From Acrocarpospora pleiomorpha (GTDB lineage: Bacteria; Actinomycetota; Actinomycetes; Streptosporangiales; Streptosporangiaceae), in NCBI RefSeq assembly GCF_009687885.1, contig NZ_BLAF01000012.1, positions 1 to 64,000 on the forward strand: a DNA stretch of 64,000 nucleotides, read 5' to 3'. Below, piece by piece: positions 1 to 7,810 of the stretch. Under the pieces are notes generated by a model. It did no database searches, was not told the DNA's origin, and saw only the letters and a program-made list of their open reading frames with translations. Position 1 is the first letter of the stretch. Each line of letters opens with the position of its first letter. A program made the translations under genes and the position numbers.

Positions 1-1681
1 CCAGGTCCAGGCGGGTGGGTCCGGCAGTGGCCGTGCCATGACCGTTATGACCCGTGCCCGCCTCCGGCTGGGACGCCGCTGCCGTGCCGGTCGGGACGAT
101 GCGCATGGTCATGCCCGCCGCACGGTGCCCGGCCACCGTGCACCAGCCGTCCACCGGCTCGCCCAGCGGCGCCAGCTTCAGCGTGGCGCTCTTGCCCGAG
201 GCCAGCATCGGGGTACGCTCACCGGTCGCCAAGCGCAGGTCGTGCCGCTGGGCGTCGGCGTTCGTGACACGCAGGGTCAGCACGGTGCCCACGGGCGCCT
301 CGATCACGGCCGGGCGGATACTCATCCCGGACAACGTCACCTCGACCGTACGGGAACCCGTCGCGGCCACCGTGGACGGACCCGACACGTCGGTCGTGGC
401 GACGACGACCGCGGCAGCGGTCAGCAGGCAGCCAACGACCACCCCGGCGATGGCCGCAGGCGACTGGCGCCACGTCCTGCCGCCCTTCACCCTCATGGCC
501 TCCTCGGCGGCGACCGCAGGCCCGGTGCCGGTCAGGGAGCGCGTGAGCACGATCACGCACCCGGCGAACATCAGCAGAGCGACCGCCGCAAGCACGCCAC
601 CCAACGTGCGCACGACTTGGGCGGCGGCCAGGTCCCCGGCCACCCGCACCACTACCGCCGCGTGCAGCGCCACCAGCGGCATGTAGAGGACGGGCCGGTA
701 CGGCAGCCGCAGCCGCAGCAGCGCAGGCAGGATCACGAGGGCGTGCCCGAACACCATCGACATGACGAAACCGAGGAAGAGCGCATGAAGCGCGGCGTCG
801 TACAGATACCGGCCCGACGCCAGGCCGGTGGCCGCCCACAGCGCCCCGGCCACCGCCAGCCAGCAGTACCCTGCCAGCAGGCAGGCGGCCGCGTACCGGG
901 AGAGCCCAGCACCACGCACGGTCCGCCGCGCCACGTCGAAAAGGCCGAGCCACCCGGCGACCACGACCATCCCCGCCCCGGCCGTACGCGCGCCCGCGAC
1001 CGGGGCGGAGAGGGACACCACGGCCCCCACGCCCACCAGCGCGGCGGCGGCCAGCAGGCCGGCCCAGGCGATGGGCCGCAGAAACACGACGTGCGCCAAC
1101 TCCAGCCGCTCGGCGGCGATCGTCAGCACGAGGAAGACGGCGAACCAGACGACCAGCTCCGGCACCGGCCGCCCCGTGAGCCACAACCCGCCGGCCACTG
1201 GCCACGCCACCGCCCCGCCGAGCTGGAGGAACATCTCACGCGACCGCCGCCGGCCGAGCAGCGCCAGGTAGATGGCCACCAGCCAGCCGCCACCGGCGGT
1301 CAGTGCCACGCGGCCCATCTGCTCGGCACCGGCGGCAAGAGCCACCGCCCCCGCCGCGGCGAACGCCGGCGCCACGTATCCCCAAGGGCGGCGCAGCGCC
1401 ACCGCACGTTCGAGCGCGATCAATGTGCCGAGGAAGCCGAGCGCCATGAGCGGCCCGTGCTGCTCGATGAACGACGCCGGTGCCGGAATCTCGTCCACCA
1501 GCAGCGCGAGTCCGCCGACGACCCCGGCGACCAGTGCGACCGCCGCCCCACCCATCAGAGGCAATCGCCTCCAGGCCACTCGGCGCCCCGGCAGTCTTCG
1601 CCGGGTGGCCTGTCCCGGCTGATCGGAGTATCCGGGTTGCGCTGCCTGTGGCGGCGCGCTGGGAGTCTGCGGTGTCGCCAT
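1..1681 (-). CDS. Membrane-anchored cupredoxin protein, probable N-terminal part of a copper nitrite reductase-type multicopper oxidase (3' end outside window)
   Basis: Reading down from the ATG at 1681 gives an open frame of about 560 codons that leaves the window without a stop. After a Pro/Gln/Arg-rich N-terminus come many hydrophobic helices, including a HALFLGFVMSMVFGHALVI segment reminiscent of NnrS-like membrane domains. A periplasmic-type cupredoxin follows at about residues 455-545. Its type 1 copper ligands are visible: His in QRHDL, then Cys, His and Met in WCTVAGHRAAGM. A His/Gly linker then leads off the edge. Actinobacterial two-domain NirK proteins are known with such membrane plus cupredoxin extensions, so a CuNIR core may follow outside the window; this is inference. 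The start is followed within 160 bp upstream by a DosR-like box. Plus-strand frames across this stretch look like codon-bias shadows. Confidence 0.72.
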   Translation of the reverse strand, partial: MATPQTPSAPPQAAQPGYSDQPGQATRRRLPGRRVAWRRLPLMGGAAVALVAGVVGGLALLVDEIPAPASFIEQHGPLMALGFLGTLIALERAVALRRPWGYVAPAFAAAGAVALAAGAEQMGRVALTAGGGWLVAIYLALLGRRRSREMFLQLGGAVAWPVAGGLWLTGRPVPELVVWFAVFLVLTIAAERLELAHVVFLRPIAWAGLLAAAALVGVGAVVSLSAPVAGARTAGAGMVVVAGWLGLFDVARRTVRGAGLSRYAAACLLAGYCWLAVAGALWAATGLASGRYLYDAALHALFLGFVMSMVFGHALVILPALLRLRLPYRPVLYMPLVALHAAVVVRVAGDLAAAQVVRTLGGVLAAVALLMFAGCVIVLTRSLTGTGPAVAAEEAMRVKGGRTWRQSPAAIAGVVVGCLLTAAAVVVATTDVSGPSTVAATGSRTVEVTLSGMSIRPAVIEAPVGTVLTLRVTNADAQRHDLRLATGERTPMLASGKSATLKLAPLGEPVDGWCTVAGHRAAGMTMRIVPTGTAAASQPEAGTGHNGHGTATAGPTRLDL

Positions 1682-1811
1682 GGTCTGTCACGCCCTCCGT
1701 TGCGCGTTCGTCATGTCGTCCTCACGTGATCGTGGATTCATAGGTGGCCGCGGCTGCGCGCCGCGAAATGTCCTCGTCTCATCCCCAGCTCACAGGTCGT
1801 GGCGCGGCCTA

Positions 1812-1825
1812 TGGACCAAGGTCCC
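1812..1825. promoter_or_regulatory. DosR/DevR-like box upstream of the cupredoxin gene
   Basis: The 14-mer TGGACCAAGGTCCC is an interrupted palindrome that matches the mycobacterial DosR core GGGACTWWAGTCCC at about 10-11 of 14 positions. It lies about 130 bp upstream of the ATG at 1681, in the gap after the radical SAM gene. That position suits an activator site. Binding is inferred only. Confidence 0.4.
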
Positions 1826-1838
1826 GACCTTCGGGAAC

Positions 1839-2798
1839 TTACGGAGTGTGGAGGTGCCGGGCCAGGTCGCTCTGGTAGGGGAAGCTGCCCGGCTCGTAGC
1901 CGCACCAGGGTTCTTCGGCGAGCACGTCGCCAGTGCAGGCGTACGCGCGCGACCGCGAGCCGCCGCAGATAGTCCGGAACTCGCACGCCCCGCACCGCCC
2001 GCCCAGCCGGTCGGGATCGCGCAGCGCGGCGAACAACGGGGCGGACCGGTAGATCTCGGTCAGCGGCCGATCGCGTACGTTGCCCGCGCCCAGCGGCAGG
2101 AACCCTGACGGGTGCACGGTCCCGGTGTGGGAGACGAACACGAAGCCGCGCCCGGCGTTCACATCGACGGGCGGACGGCGCACCCGCGAGTCCCTGATCA
2201 GCCCGGACCGCCGTGCCCGCCGGCACAGGTTCCGGTAGAGCGGACCCAGCGTCTCGGCGTGGTCGGCGCCATGCTCGGCCAGGATGAGCCGCTGGACGGC
2301 CACGCGCCGGAAATGGTGCGCCTCAGTGGTCTTGACCGGGATCGTGGTGCCGAGGTCGTACAGGAAGTGCAGCACGTCCTCGGCCTCGGGCGGGCTCAAC
2401 GCCGACAGCGCGCGGCCCCGGCCGGTCGGCACCAGGAAGAAAACGCTCCGCAGCAGCGCGCCCTGGTCGCATACCAGCCGGGCGATGTCCGGCACGAACA
2501 GTGGCGCGGGCCGGCCGAAATCTGCCATCTGCCGTATCAGCTCGCCGGCCTCGGCGGTGGTCAGCTCCTCGGGGTGCCGATCAGGCACGGCCTCGGCACG
2601 GCAGTGCAGGCAGGCCAGCGGACAGGCCCGGGTGGCCTCCCAGATCACGATGAACGGGCCGTCCGCGACATCTCGCCGGACCCGCCGCAACGGTGATCCA
2701 TCGGACGGCCGCCTGCTGGAGCGCCCGGTTCCCGGTGCGGCTCCGCCCGGCCGGCCGGTCTCCCGCGCCGGCTGGACAGCCTCCGACCGCTCGGTCAT
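1839..2798 (-). CDS. Radical SAM/SPASM-domain protein with an internal deletion of the barrel
   Basis: The 319-residue product has a basic N-terminal extension, then the radical SAM cluster motif CPLACLHC (about residues 63-70) and a C-terminal SPASM-type Cys region (CGACEFRTICGGSR). The Cys spacing resembles AhbD/NirJ-like heme-related radical SAM proteins. Relatives are about 380-400 residues long. Here RPAPLFV runs straight into PDIARLVCDQGA, so the GGDP-type SAM-binding segment and several barrel strands (about 90-110 residues) are missing in frame. The ATG overlaps the stop of the nitroreductase gene as ATGA, so the two are translationally coupled. The gene may be a decaying copy; heme or nitrogen-oxide metabolism is suggested only by context. 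Confidence 0.72.
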   Translation of the reverse strand: MTERSEAVQPARETGRPGGAAPGTGRSSRRPSDGSPLRRVRRDVADGPFIVIWEATRACPLACLHCRAEAVPDRHPEELTTAEAGELIRQMADFGRPAPLFVPDIARLVCDQGALLRSVFFLVPTGRGRALSALSPPEAEDVLHFLYDLGTTIPVKTTEAHHFRRVAVQRLILAEHGADHAETLGPLYRNLCRRARRSGLIRDSRVRRPPVDVNAGRGFVFVSHTGTVHPSGFLPLGAGNVRDRPLTEIYRSAPLFAALRDPDRLGGRCGACEFRTICGGSRSRAYACTGDVLAEEPWCGYEPGSFPYQSDLARHLHTP

Positions 2799-3520
2799 AC
2801 CCGCGCTCCCAGCAGGATGTGGGCTACCACGTCCGCGGCGGCGTGCTCGGGCACGCCGTCGGAACGCGCCCCCGAGCCGGTCCAGCGGGCCAGCTCAGCA
2901 CGGTAGGACTCCTCGGCGGCCAGCGTGCCCTCGGCCACGGCGACCAGGTCCAGCACACGCCGCGCCGCCCGGCCCTTGACCAGGACCAGCGTGGCACCCT
3001 CCGGATAGGCCGCGGTGACCAGGTCGAGGAAGACGTTCCTCGGCAGCGGCCGGCCATCGAAGGGAAAGCGGTTGGTACGCCGGTGCGGGATCATGTCGTA
3101 CAGCAGCCGCTCGTCCTGGTCGGGCGGGCCACCCGGTTCGGCGCGTACGGTGGCCAGCAGGTCGGGACGCCCGCCGGGATCGGGCAGTGGCAGGACCTGG
3201 GGGTGGTGCCCCGTCATCCGGATCGCCAGCCGCAGGTTGAACAGCGCGGCCCCGCAACTGATGCCGAGCCCGCGCCCCATGGGATCGGTGACGGCCAGCA
3301 GCCGGTCGAGGTCGGCGTACAGGTCCATGGTGGCGTCGTCGACGCGGCGGAAGCGCCACGGCTGGGTGTTGTGCACTGAGGGCGCCGCGACGGCGGCGTG
3401 CACGAGCCTGCGCACGCCGGTCCGCGTGGCGAAGGGTTTCTCCCCGACTGCGGACTGCGGGACGGCATAGGGCCCAGCGCCGGGAACACCGGGCTCAGAG
3501 ATCGTGCCGGTTCCGGTCAT
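2795..3520 (-). CDS. Acg-like nitroreductase-fold flavoprotein, short at the C-terminus
   Basis: The 241-residue product starts with the hallmark of the mycobacterial Acg/Rv2032 family (VHAAVAAPSVHNTQPWRF), then GRGLGISCGAALFNLRLA and IPHRRTNRFPF, which belong to the FMN-binding nitroreductase fold. Typical members are about 320-330 residues, so roughly 80-90 C-terminal residues, including part of the flavin-binding half, are absent. It ends in the ATGA overlap with the radical SAM gene. In Mycobacterium tuberculosis acg belongs to the DosR dormancy regulon, and a DosR-like box lies 73-86 bp upstream here. Enzyme activity is uncertain; Acg homologues may sequester flavin rather than reduce nitro compounds. 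Confidence 0.75.
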   Translation of the reverse strand: MTGTGTISEPGVPGAGPYAVPQSAVGEKPFATRTGVRRLVHAAVAAPSVHNTQPWRFRRVDDATMDLYADLDRLLAVTDPMGRGLGISCGAALFNLRLAIRMTGHHPQVLPLPDPGGRPDLLATVRAEPGGPPDQDERLLYDMIPHRRTNRFPFDGRPLPRNVFLDLVTAAYPEGATLVLVKGRAARRVLDLVAVAEGTLAAEESYRAELARWTGSGARSDGVPEHAAADVVAHILLGARV

Positions 3521-3592
3521 AGGGCCATTCCCAGCGCAGAGGTAAGAACGGACATGGACCCAAAGATCCCGCGTTGCACCGTGTTCACAGCA

Positions 3593-3606
3593 GGGACCAA
3601 AGTCCT
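3593..3606. promoter_or_regulatory. DosR/DevR-like box upstream of the Acg-like gene
   Basis: GGGACCAAAGTCCT matches the DosR core GGGACTWWAGTCCC at 12 of 14 positions. It sits 73-86 bp before the ATG at 3520, as expected of an activator site. A weaker partner (GGACCCAAAGATCCC) lies around 3556-3570, and paired boxes are common at DosR promoters. A separate perfect palindrome, GGTGATCACC, occurs at 3649-3658 on the lipoprotein side. Confidence 0.5.
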
Positions 3607-3768
3607 TCAGAGCGCGTCTGATAGACCGCTTTCGCCAAGACGCCGAATGGTGATCACCCGAGCGTGCTGGAGGATGGCATGGTGCTGAGCGAGGCGGTCC
3701 CGGAGGCGTTACCGAAACAGCCCGGACGCCTTCTGGCGGGACACGCGGCGATCTTGGATACTTGGCTC

Positions 3769-4329
3769 ATGACCATGATTGCCAGGGTCTGGTTAGGGGT
3801 GATGCTCCTCGGTGGGTTGCTCACGGGGTGCAGTGACGGCAGCCCTGCCGCGACCGGCCCACCTGCGGGATCTTCCATACCGACCACATCCACCACCACG
3901 TCCACCACATCGACCGCACCGGCACGGCCGTTCGCTCTGCCGACGGACTGTGACGATCCCCGGTTGGCCGCGGCCATGGGCGCGTTGATCAAGGGCAAGA
4001 AGTTCGACCAGCGGTATGACTCCGCCGGCAAGGTGACCTGCTCGTGGGGGAAGGCGGTTCCCACGGCCGCGGTGACGATCGCCCTACCGTCGGCGCCACC
4101 CACGTACAAGGACTTCCCCGTGGTCGAGGTCCCTGAACTGACCGCTCTCGGCGTCGAAGCGCAGTCCGGCGGCACCGAGATCGCCGTTGGCGAGCGATCC
4201 CTGTACAACCAGGCGTTCGTGGTCATCGCCCCGCAGTTCCGGCTCACCGTCGACCAGACGAGCGAGGAGCGCCGCGACGACGATCTGCGCGAGGCCGCCG
4301 TCGCCCTCACCACGTGGTTGATGTCGTAG
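3769..4329 (+). CDS. Secreted lipoprotein with Thr/Ser-rich linker (DUF3558-like)
   Basis: I choose the ATG at 3769 because it places a classic lipoprotein signal at the N-terminus: basic start, hydrophobic LGVMLLGG and lipobox LLTGC (Cys21). An upstream in-frame ATG at 3664 would add 35 residues that spoil the signal. After the Cys comes a Thr/Ser/Pro linker (residues 30-50), then a compact domain with two Cys (DC..., TCSW) that resembles the DUF3558 lipoproteins of actinomycetes. About 186 residues. It converges on the kinase gene with only 9 bp between the stops. Function unknown; it is probably exposed on the outer face of the membrane, where the kinase sensor domains also lie. Confidence 0.75.
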   Translation: MTMIARVWLGVMLLGGLLTGCSDGSPAATGPPAGSSIPTTSTTTSTTSTAPARPFALPTDCDDPRLAAAMGALIKGKKFDQRYDSAGKVTCSWGKAVPTAAVTIALPSAPPTYKDFPVVEVPELTALGVEAQSGGTEIAVGERSLYNQAFVVIAPQFRLTVDQTSEERRDDDLREAAVALTTWLMS

Positions 4330-4338
4330 CGCCCCAGC

Positions 4339-5931
4339 TCAGGACACCCCCAGCTCCCGGCTGCTCTCGACCCGGAAGGAGCTGCCGTCGGGGACCATGG
4401 TGAGCCTGCTCACGGTCCCGTCCGCGCCGAGGCGGAATACCCGTGCGCCCGCCGAGGTGACCGCTTCCAGGGCGATGGCGCGCGCACCGGCGCCCGACGC
4501 GGCCGACAGCAGCGTCGTCGCCCGACCGGACGGCCACTCCCCCGTGATCATCTCAGCCGAATTCGGCTGCGGATCGGCCGGCCAGACGTGATCCAGCTTC
4601 CACACGGTTCCGGCCTTGCGCATCTCCATGACCACGCCGCCGGTACGGTAGTCGGTGGTGGAATCGCTGGTCGTGACCGTCTGGCCCCAGACCAGCACGA
4701 CGACCCGGTCAGTGCGTGCGGCGATGATGCCGCTCTCGGATGCCACTGCCTTCTGCACGATCTTGTCGCCGTGGATGCGCTGCGCCTGGTCCTGGAGCCG
4801 GCCGGTGTACTCCACGTCCGCACGTCCTGTGGTCGCATCGTCCACTGCCCGAAGATCCTGGTCAAGCGTCTTGTAGCCGAAGCCGTTGATGACGCTGTAG
4901 GCGCTGCGTGCCGCTGTCTCGGCCTGCTGGGCGTAGAGCGGCGGCGGCGCAAGTACACCCCGCGTCTCCGCGCTTACCTGCCCGCCTCCGTCGCCGGCCC
5001 CTGCCCGCCCTCTCCACGTCACCGCACCGGCCCCACCGGCGATCACGACGACTGTTACCACCGCAACGATCCATCCCCGCTTCCATCCACGCGTCCGCGC
5101 CGACACGCCGACAGGCTTCATCGAGGTGCGGTCGACGAGATGGTAGAGGAGGTCCTGGGCGGACGGGCGGACAGCTGGGTCTTTGGCCAGGCAAGTCTGG
5201 AGGATTGCGCGCAGGAAGCCGCCCACCTCGGTGTCCGTGCCCAGGTCGGGTTCCCGATGGAGAACGCGGTAGACGACGGTCGGCACCGCGCCGTCACCGA
5301 AAGGAGGACGGCCTGTCGCGGCGTAGGCGAGCGTCGCGGCCCACGAGAAGATGTCAGCGGCGGTGGTCGGCGGATGTCCGGCCAACTGCTCGGGCGCGAT
5401 GAACGCAGGAGTGCCGGCAATGACGGCATCCGTGGTGAGGTCGCCGACGGCGCGAGCAAGACCGAAGTCGACGACGCGGGGGCCGTCCGGACCGATGATC
5501 ACATTGCGGGGGGTCAAGTCGAGGTGGGCGACGCCCGCGCGATGGATCGCGGTCAACGCGGTGGCGGTGGCGACGGCCAGCCGTTCCAGCGCTCCACCGC
5601 GACGGGGACCCTCGCGCCGGACCAGCTCGGCCAGAGTCGGACCGGGGACATACTCGGTGACGATGTGTGGCGGGTCAGCGGCCAGATCGGCGTCGAGCAC
5701 CTGGACCGTGCAGAATCCGGAGACCCTGCGGAGCAGATCGAGCTCAGCCGCCACGCGGTGCCGCGTGGTCTCATCGGAGATCCGGGGGAGCACCTTCACG
5801 GCGACCTGCCGTCCGTCGTCCCCTACGGCGAGAAGGACGACACCCTGGCCGCCCGCGCCCAGCCGTCCGAGCACCCGGTATCGTCCGACCCTTTCCGGAT
5901 CCCCTGAACGCAGCGGGGCGAACGGGCTCAT
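4339..5931 (-). CDS. Membrane Ser/Thr protein kinase with altered catalytic loop and Mce-associated-like outer domain
   Basis: Start ATG 5931 is chosen because it overlaps the upstream kinase stop as ATGA and precedes the conserved MSPFAPLRSGDP...VGRY opening; the longer frame is read-through. About 530 residues. The kinase domain has the Gly loop GRLGAGGQG (22-30), Lys46 and DFG (155-157). The catalytic loop is HLDLTPRN (136-143): the Arg of HRD is Leu and the usual catalytic-loop Lys is Thr, while the catalytic Asp138 is kept. After a basic juxtamembrane stretch (SARTRGWKRGW) comes one membrane helix. The outer domain (AARSAYSVINGFGYKTLDQDL..., then a stretch rich in VVVLVWGQTV) resembles the NTF2/VirB8-like fold of Mce-associated proteins. 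It is co-transcribed with the upstream paralogue. Activity may be low or context-dependent. Confidence 0.85.
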   Translation of the reverse strand: MSPFAPLRSGDPERVGRYRVLGRLGAGGQGVVLLAVGDDGRQVAVKVLPRISDETTRHRVAAELDLLRRVSGFCTVQVLDADLAADPPHIVTEYVPGPTLAELVRREGPRRGGALERLAVATATALTAIHRAGVAHLDLTPRNVIIGPDGPRVVDFGLARAVGDLTTDAVIAGTPAFIAPEQLAGHPPTTAADIFSWAATLAYAATGRPPFGDGAVPTVVYRVLHREPDLGTDTEVGGFLRAILQTCLAKDPAVRPSAQDLLYHLVDRTSMKPVGVSARTRGWKRGWIVAVVTVVVIAGGAGAVTWRGRAGAGDGGGQVSAETRGVLAPPPLYAQQAETAARSAYSVINGFGYKTLDQDLRAVDDATTGRADVEYTGRLQDQAQRIHGDKIVQKAVASESGIIAARTDRVVVLVWGQTVTTSDSTTDYRTGGVVMEMRKAGTVWKLDHVWPADPQPNSAEMITGEWPSGRATTLLSAASGAGARAIALEAVTSAGARVFRLGADGTVSRLTMVPDGSSFRVESSRELGVS

Positions 5932-7736
5932 TGGGTGCGCCGCTCGAACATGGACCGGTTGTCCTTCGGTGACGTGACGTCCTCCACCTTCCATTGCCCG
6001 TCGACCCGGCGCAGGTGCAGCCGGTAACCCACGACGTTGTGGTCGGGGGCTCTGGCCGAGTCGCCGAGGTGGATCAAGGTCGCGACATCGGGCCCGTCGA
6101 ACCGTTCGAAGGCCGTACCGATGTCTCGGTATTGCCAGGTCCACCAGTCGGGAACCTGGTCATCGGGGATCGCGGCCAACTCTCGCCACCACTGCCCGGC
6201 CCGTCCTGTAGTGCAACGATCGAAGAAGTCCGGACGCTCTTCCAGGCGGGGCCCGTTGATGAAGGCCTCGCTCTGGCAACGGGCGGCATCGGCGACCATG
6301 CCCCGAACCTCGGCCGGCGGCCAAGCAGCGTCGGCCGGAGCCGCGGAGCCGGATGGTGTGGTCCGCGCATAATCCATCTTCCAGCCCTCGCCTGAGGGAA
6401 TCATCTCGGCGAACAGCAGGGGATCGTCCGACTTCGCCGGAGTTCCGTTCCGGGTGATGGCGCTGAGTCCCGTGACGATGACCGACACCCGCTGCGGCGA
6501 GGCCCACACGATTCCCACGGCGGTCGCCCGCGCCGTCTGCTTCGCCTTCGCGGCCACCACCGCGTTCTTGGAGTTGCCGATCAGATGCTGGTAGTCCTGC
6601 GCCGCCACCCCGGAGAGCAGCGCCAGCGTACGCCGCGCTCCGCCGTCGTAGTCGGTGTAGTCGAGGCTGTACCACGTCTCAAAGATCGTCCGTGCCGCCC
6701 CCGCCGCCGCCAGAGCATACCCGGGAGGCTCGTGAGTCGTTGCGGACTGCGTGACCGTCGTCGCCTTCCCCGTGCCGTGCGGGGTGTCTCTCGCCCACCA
6801 GAGGGCCCCTGCTGTCAGGGTGAGCGCCGCGACGATCGCGCCCGACGCTAAGATCGTCCGGCGCCGCACCCTTGGCGGCTTCGTTCGTGCTCCCGCCGCG
6901 CCGCGTCCGGCACGACGCGGCTCGGCTTGAGGGCTGACGCCGAGATCCATGATGGACAGCGGAAGCTCGGATGCCGTGGGGCGGTCGGCGGGATCCTTGG
7001 AAAGGCAGCGTCCTACCAGGGAGCGGAGATGGCCAGGAAGGGCGCCGAGGTCAGGCGGCTCGTGGAGCACGCGGAACAGGACAGCCGGAAGCGTGTTGGC
7101 CTCGAACGGGGAGCGGCCGGTGGCGGCGTGGACGATGGTGGCGCCCCAGGCGAAGATGTCGGCGGCGGGCCCGAACTCCTCGCCCCGGATCTGCTCGGGA
7201 GCCATGTATCGGGGAGTGCCCACGTGGGCGCTGGCGACGGCGGCGCCGTCCTGAAGAACGCGGGCGATGCCGAAGTCGATGACGCGTGGACCGTCGCGCC
7301 CCAACAGGACGTTCTGCGGTTTGAAATCGCGATGGACGATGCCCGCCCGGTGAATCGCGATGAGAGCCGTGGCCGTCGCCACCGCGAGCCGGTCAAGCTC
7401 GGCTCCCGTGAGAGGCCCGTGTTCGGCGATGAAGGCATGGAGAGACTGACCGGCAACGTACTCACTGACGATGTAAGGCGGGTCGGCCGTCACATCGGCA
7501 TCGAGGACCTGCGCGGTGCAGAAGCCGGACACGCGCCGCAGAACGGCGAACTCACGCTCGAACAGGCGGCGGGCATCGGAGCCGACCTCGGCGTTGATGA
7601 CCTTTAACGCCACCTGGGCGCCGTCTGGCGCGTTGGCCAAATAGACGATGCCTTGGCCGCCGGCCCCCAGCCGCCCCGTCAACGCATAACGCCCGACGTG
7701 CTTCGGGTCGCCTGGAAGCAGCCCTTCAACACTCAT
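5928..7736 (-). CDS. Membrane Ser/Thr protein kinase (PknB type) with Mce-associated-like outer domain
   Basis: I choose the ATG at 7736 because MSVEGLLPGDPKHVGRY matches the paralogue's opening; an upstream in-frame start at 7787 adds 17 unlikely residues. About 602 residues. Canonical motifs are all present: Gly loop GRLGAGGQG (21-29), Lys45, HRDFKPQN (135-142) and DFG (154-156). A single transmembrane helix (TILASGAIVAALTLTAGALWW) follows an Arg-rich linker. The outer part starts with a segment like Mce-associated proteins (AARTIFETWYSLDYTDYDGG) and continues with a second, Trp-rich module containing two Cys. Its stop overlaps the start of the next kinase (ATGA), so the pair is made together and may phosphorylate shared targets. 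The ligand of the sensor part is unknown. Confidence 0.88.
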   Translation of the reverse strand: MSVEGLLPGDPKHVGRYALTGRLGAGGQGIVYLANAPDGAQVALKVINAEVGSDARRLFEREFAVLRRVSGFCTAQVLDADVTADPPYIVSEYVAGQSLHAFIAEHGPLTGAELDRLAVATATALIAIHRAGIVHRDFKPQNVLLGRDGPRVIDFGIARVLQDGAAVASAHVGTPRYMAPEQIRGEEFGPAADIFAWGATIVHAATGRSPFEANTLPAVLFRVLHEPPDLGALPGHLRSLVGRCLSKDPADRPTASELPLSIMDLGVSPQAEPRRAGRGAAGARTKPPRVRRRTILASGAIVAALTLTAGALWWARDTPHGTGKATTVTQSATTHEPPGYALAAAGAARTIFETWYSLDYTDYDGGARRTLALLSGVAAQDYQHLIGNSKNAVVAAKAKQTARATAVGIVWASPQRVSVIVTGLSAITRNGTPAKSDDPLLFAEMIPSGEGWKMDYARTTPSGSAAPADAAWPPAEVRGMVADAARCQSEAFINGPRLEERPDFFDRCTTGRAGQWWRELAAIPDDQVPDWWTWQYRDIGTAFERFDGPDVATLIHLGDSARAPDHNVVGYRLHLRRVDGQWKVEDVTSPKDNRSMFERRTQ

Positions 7737-7810
7737 CACCGCACACAGTAATGGCCATTCAACCGACCGGCCAGACTCACGGCTCAACCGTGTCCTGGAG
7801 GGGTTGAGGT

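Noticed and set aside
38..1729. Long plus-strand open frame of 563 codons over the cupredoxin gene
   Set aside because: Composition is His/Arg/Gly/Gln-rich low complexity with no fold motif; the minus-strand frame reads clear membrane helices and a copper site.
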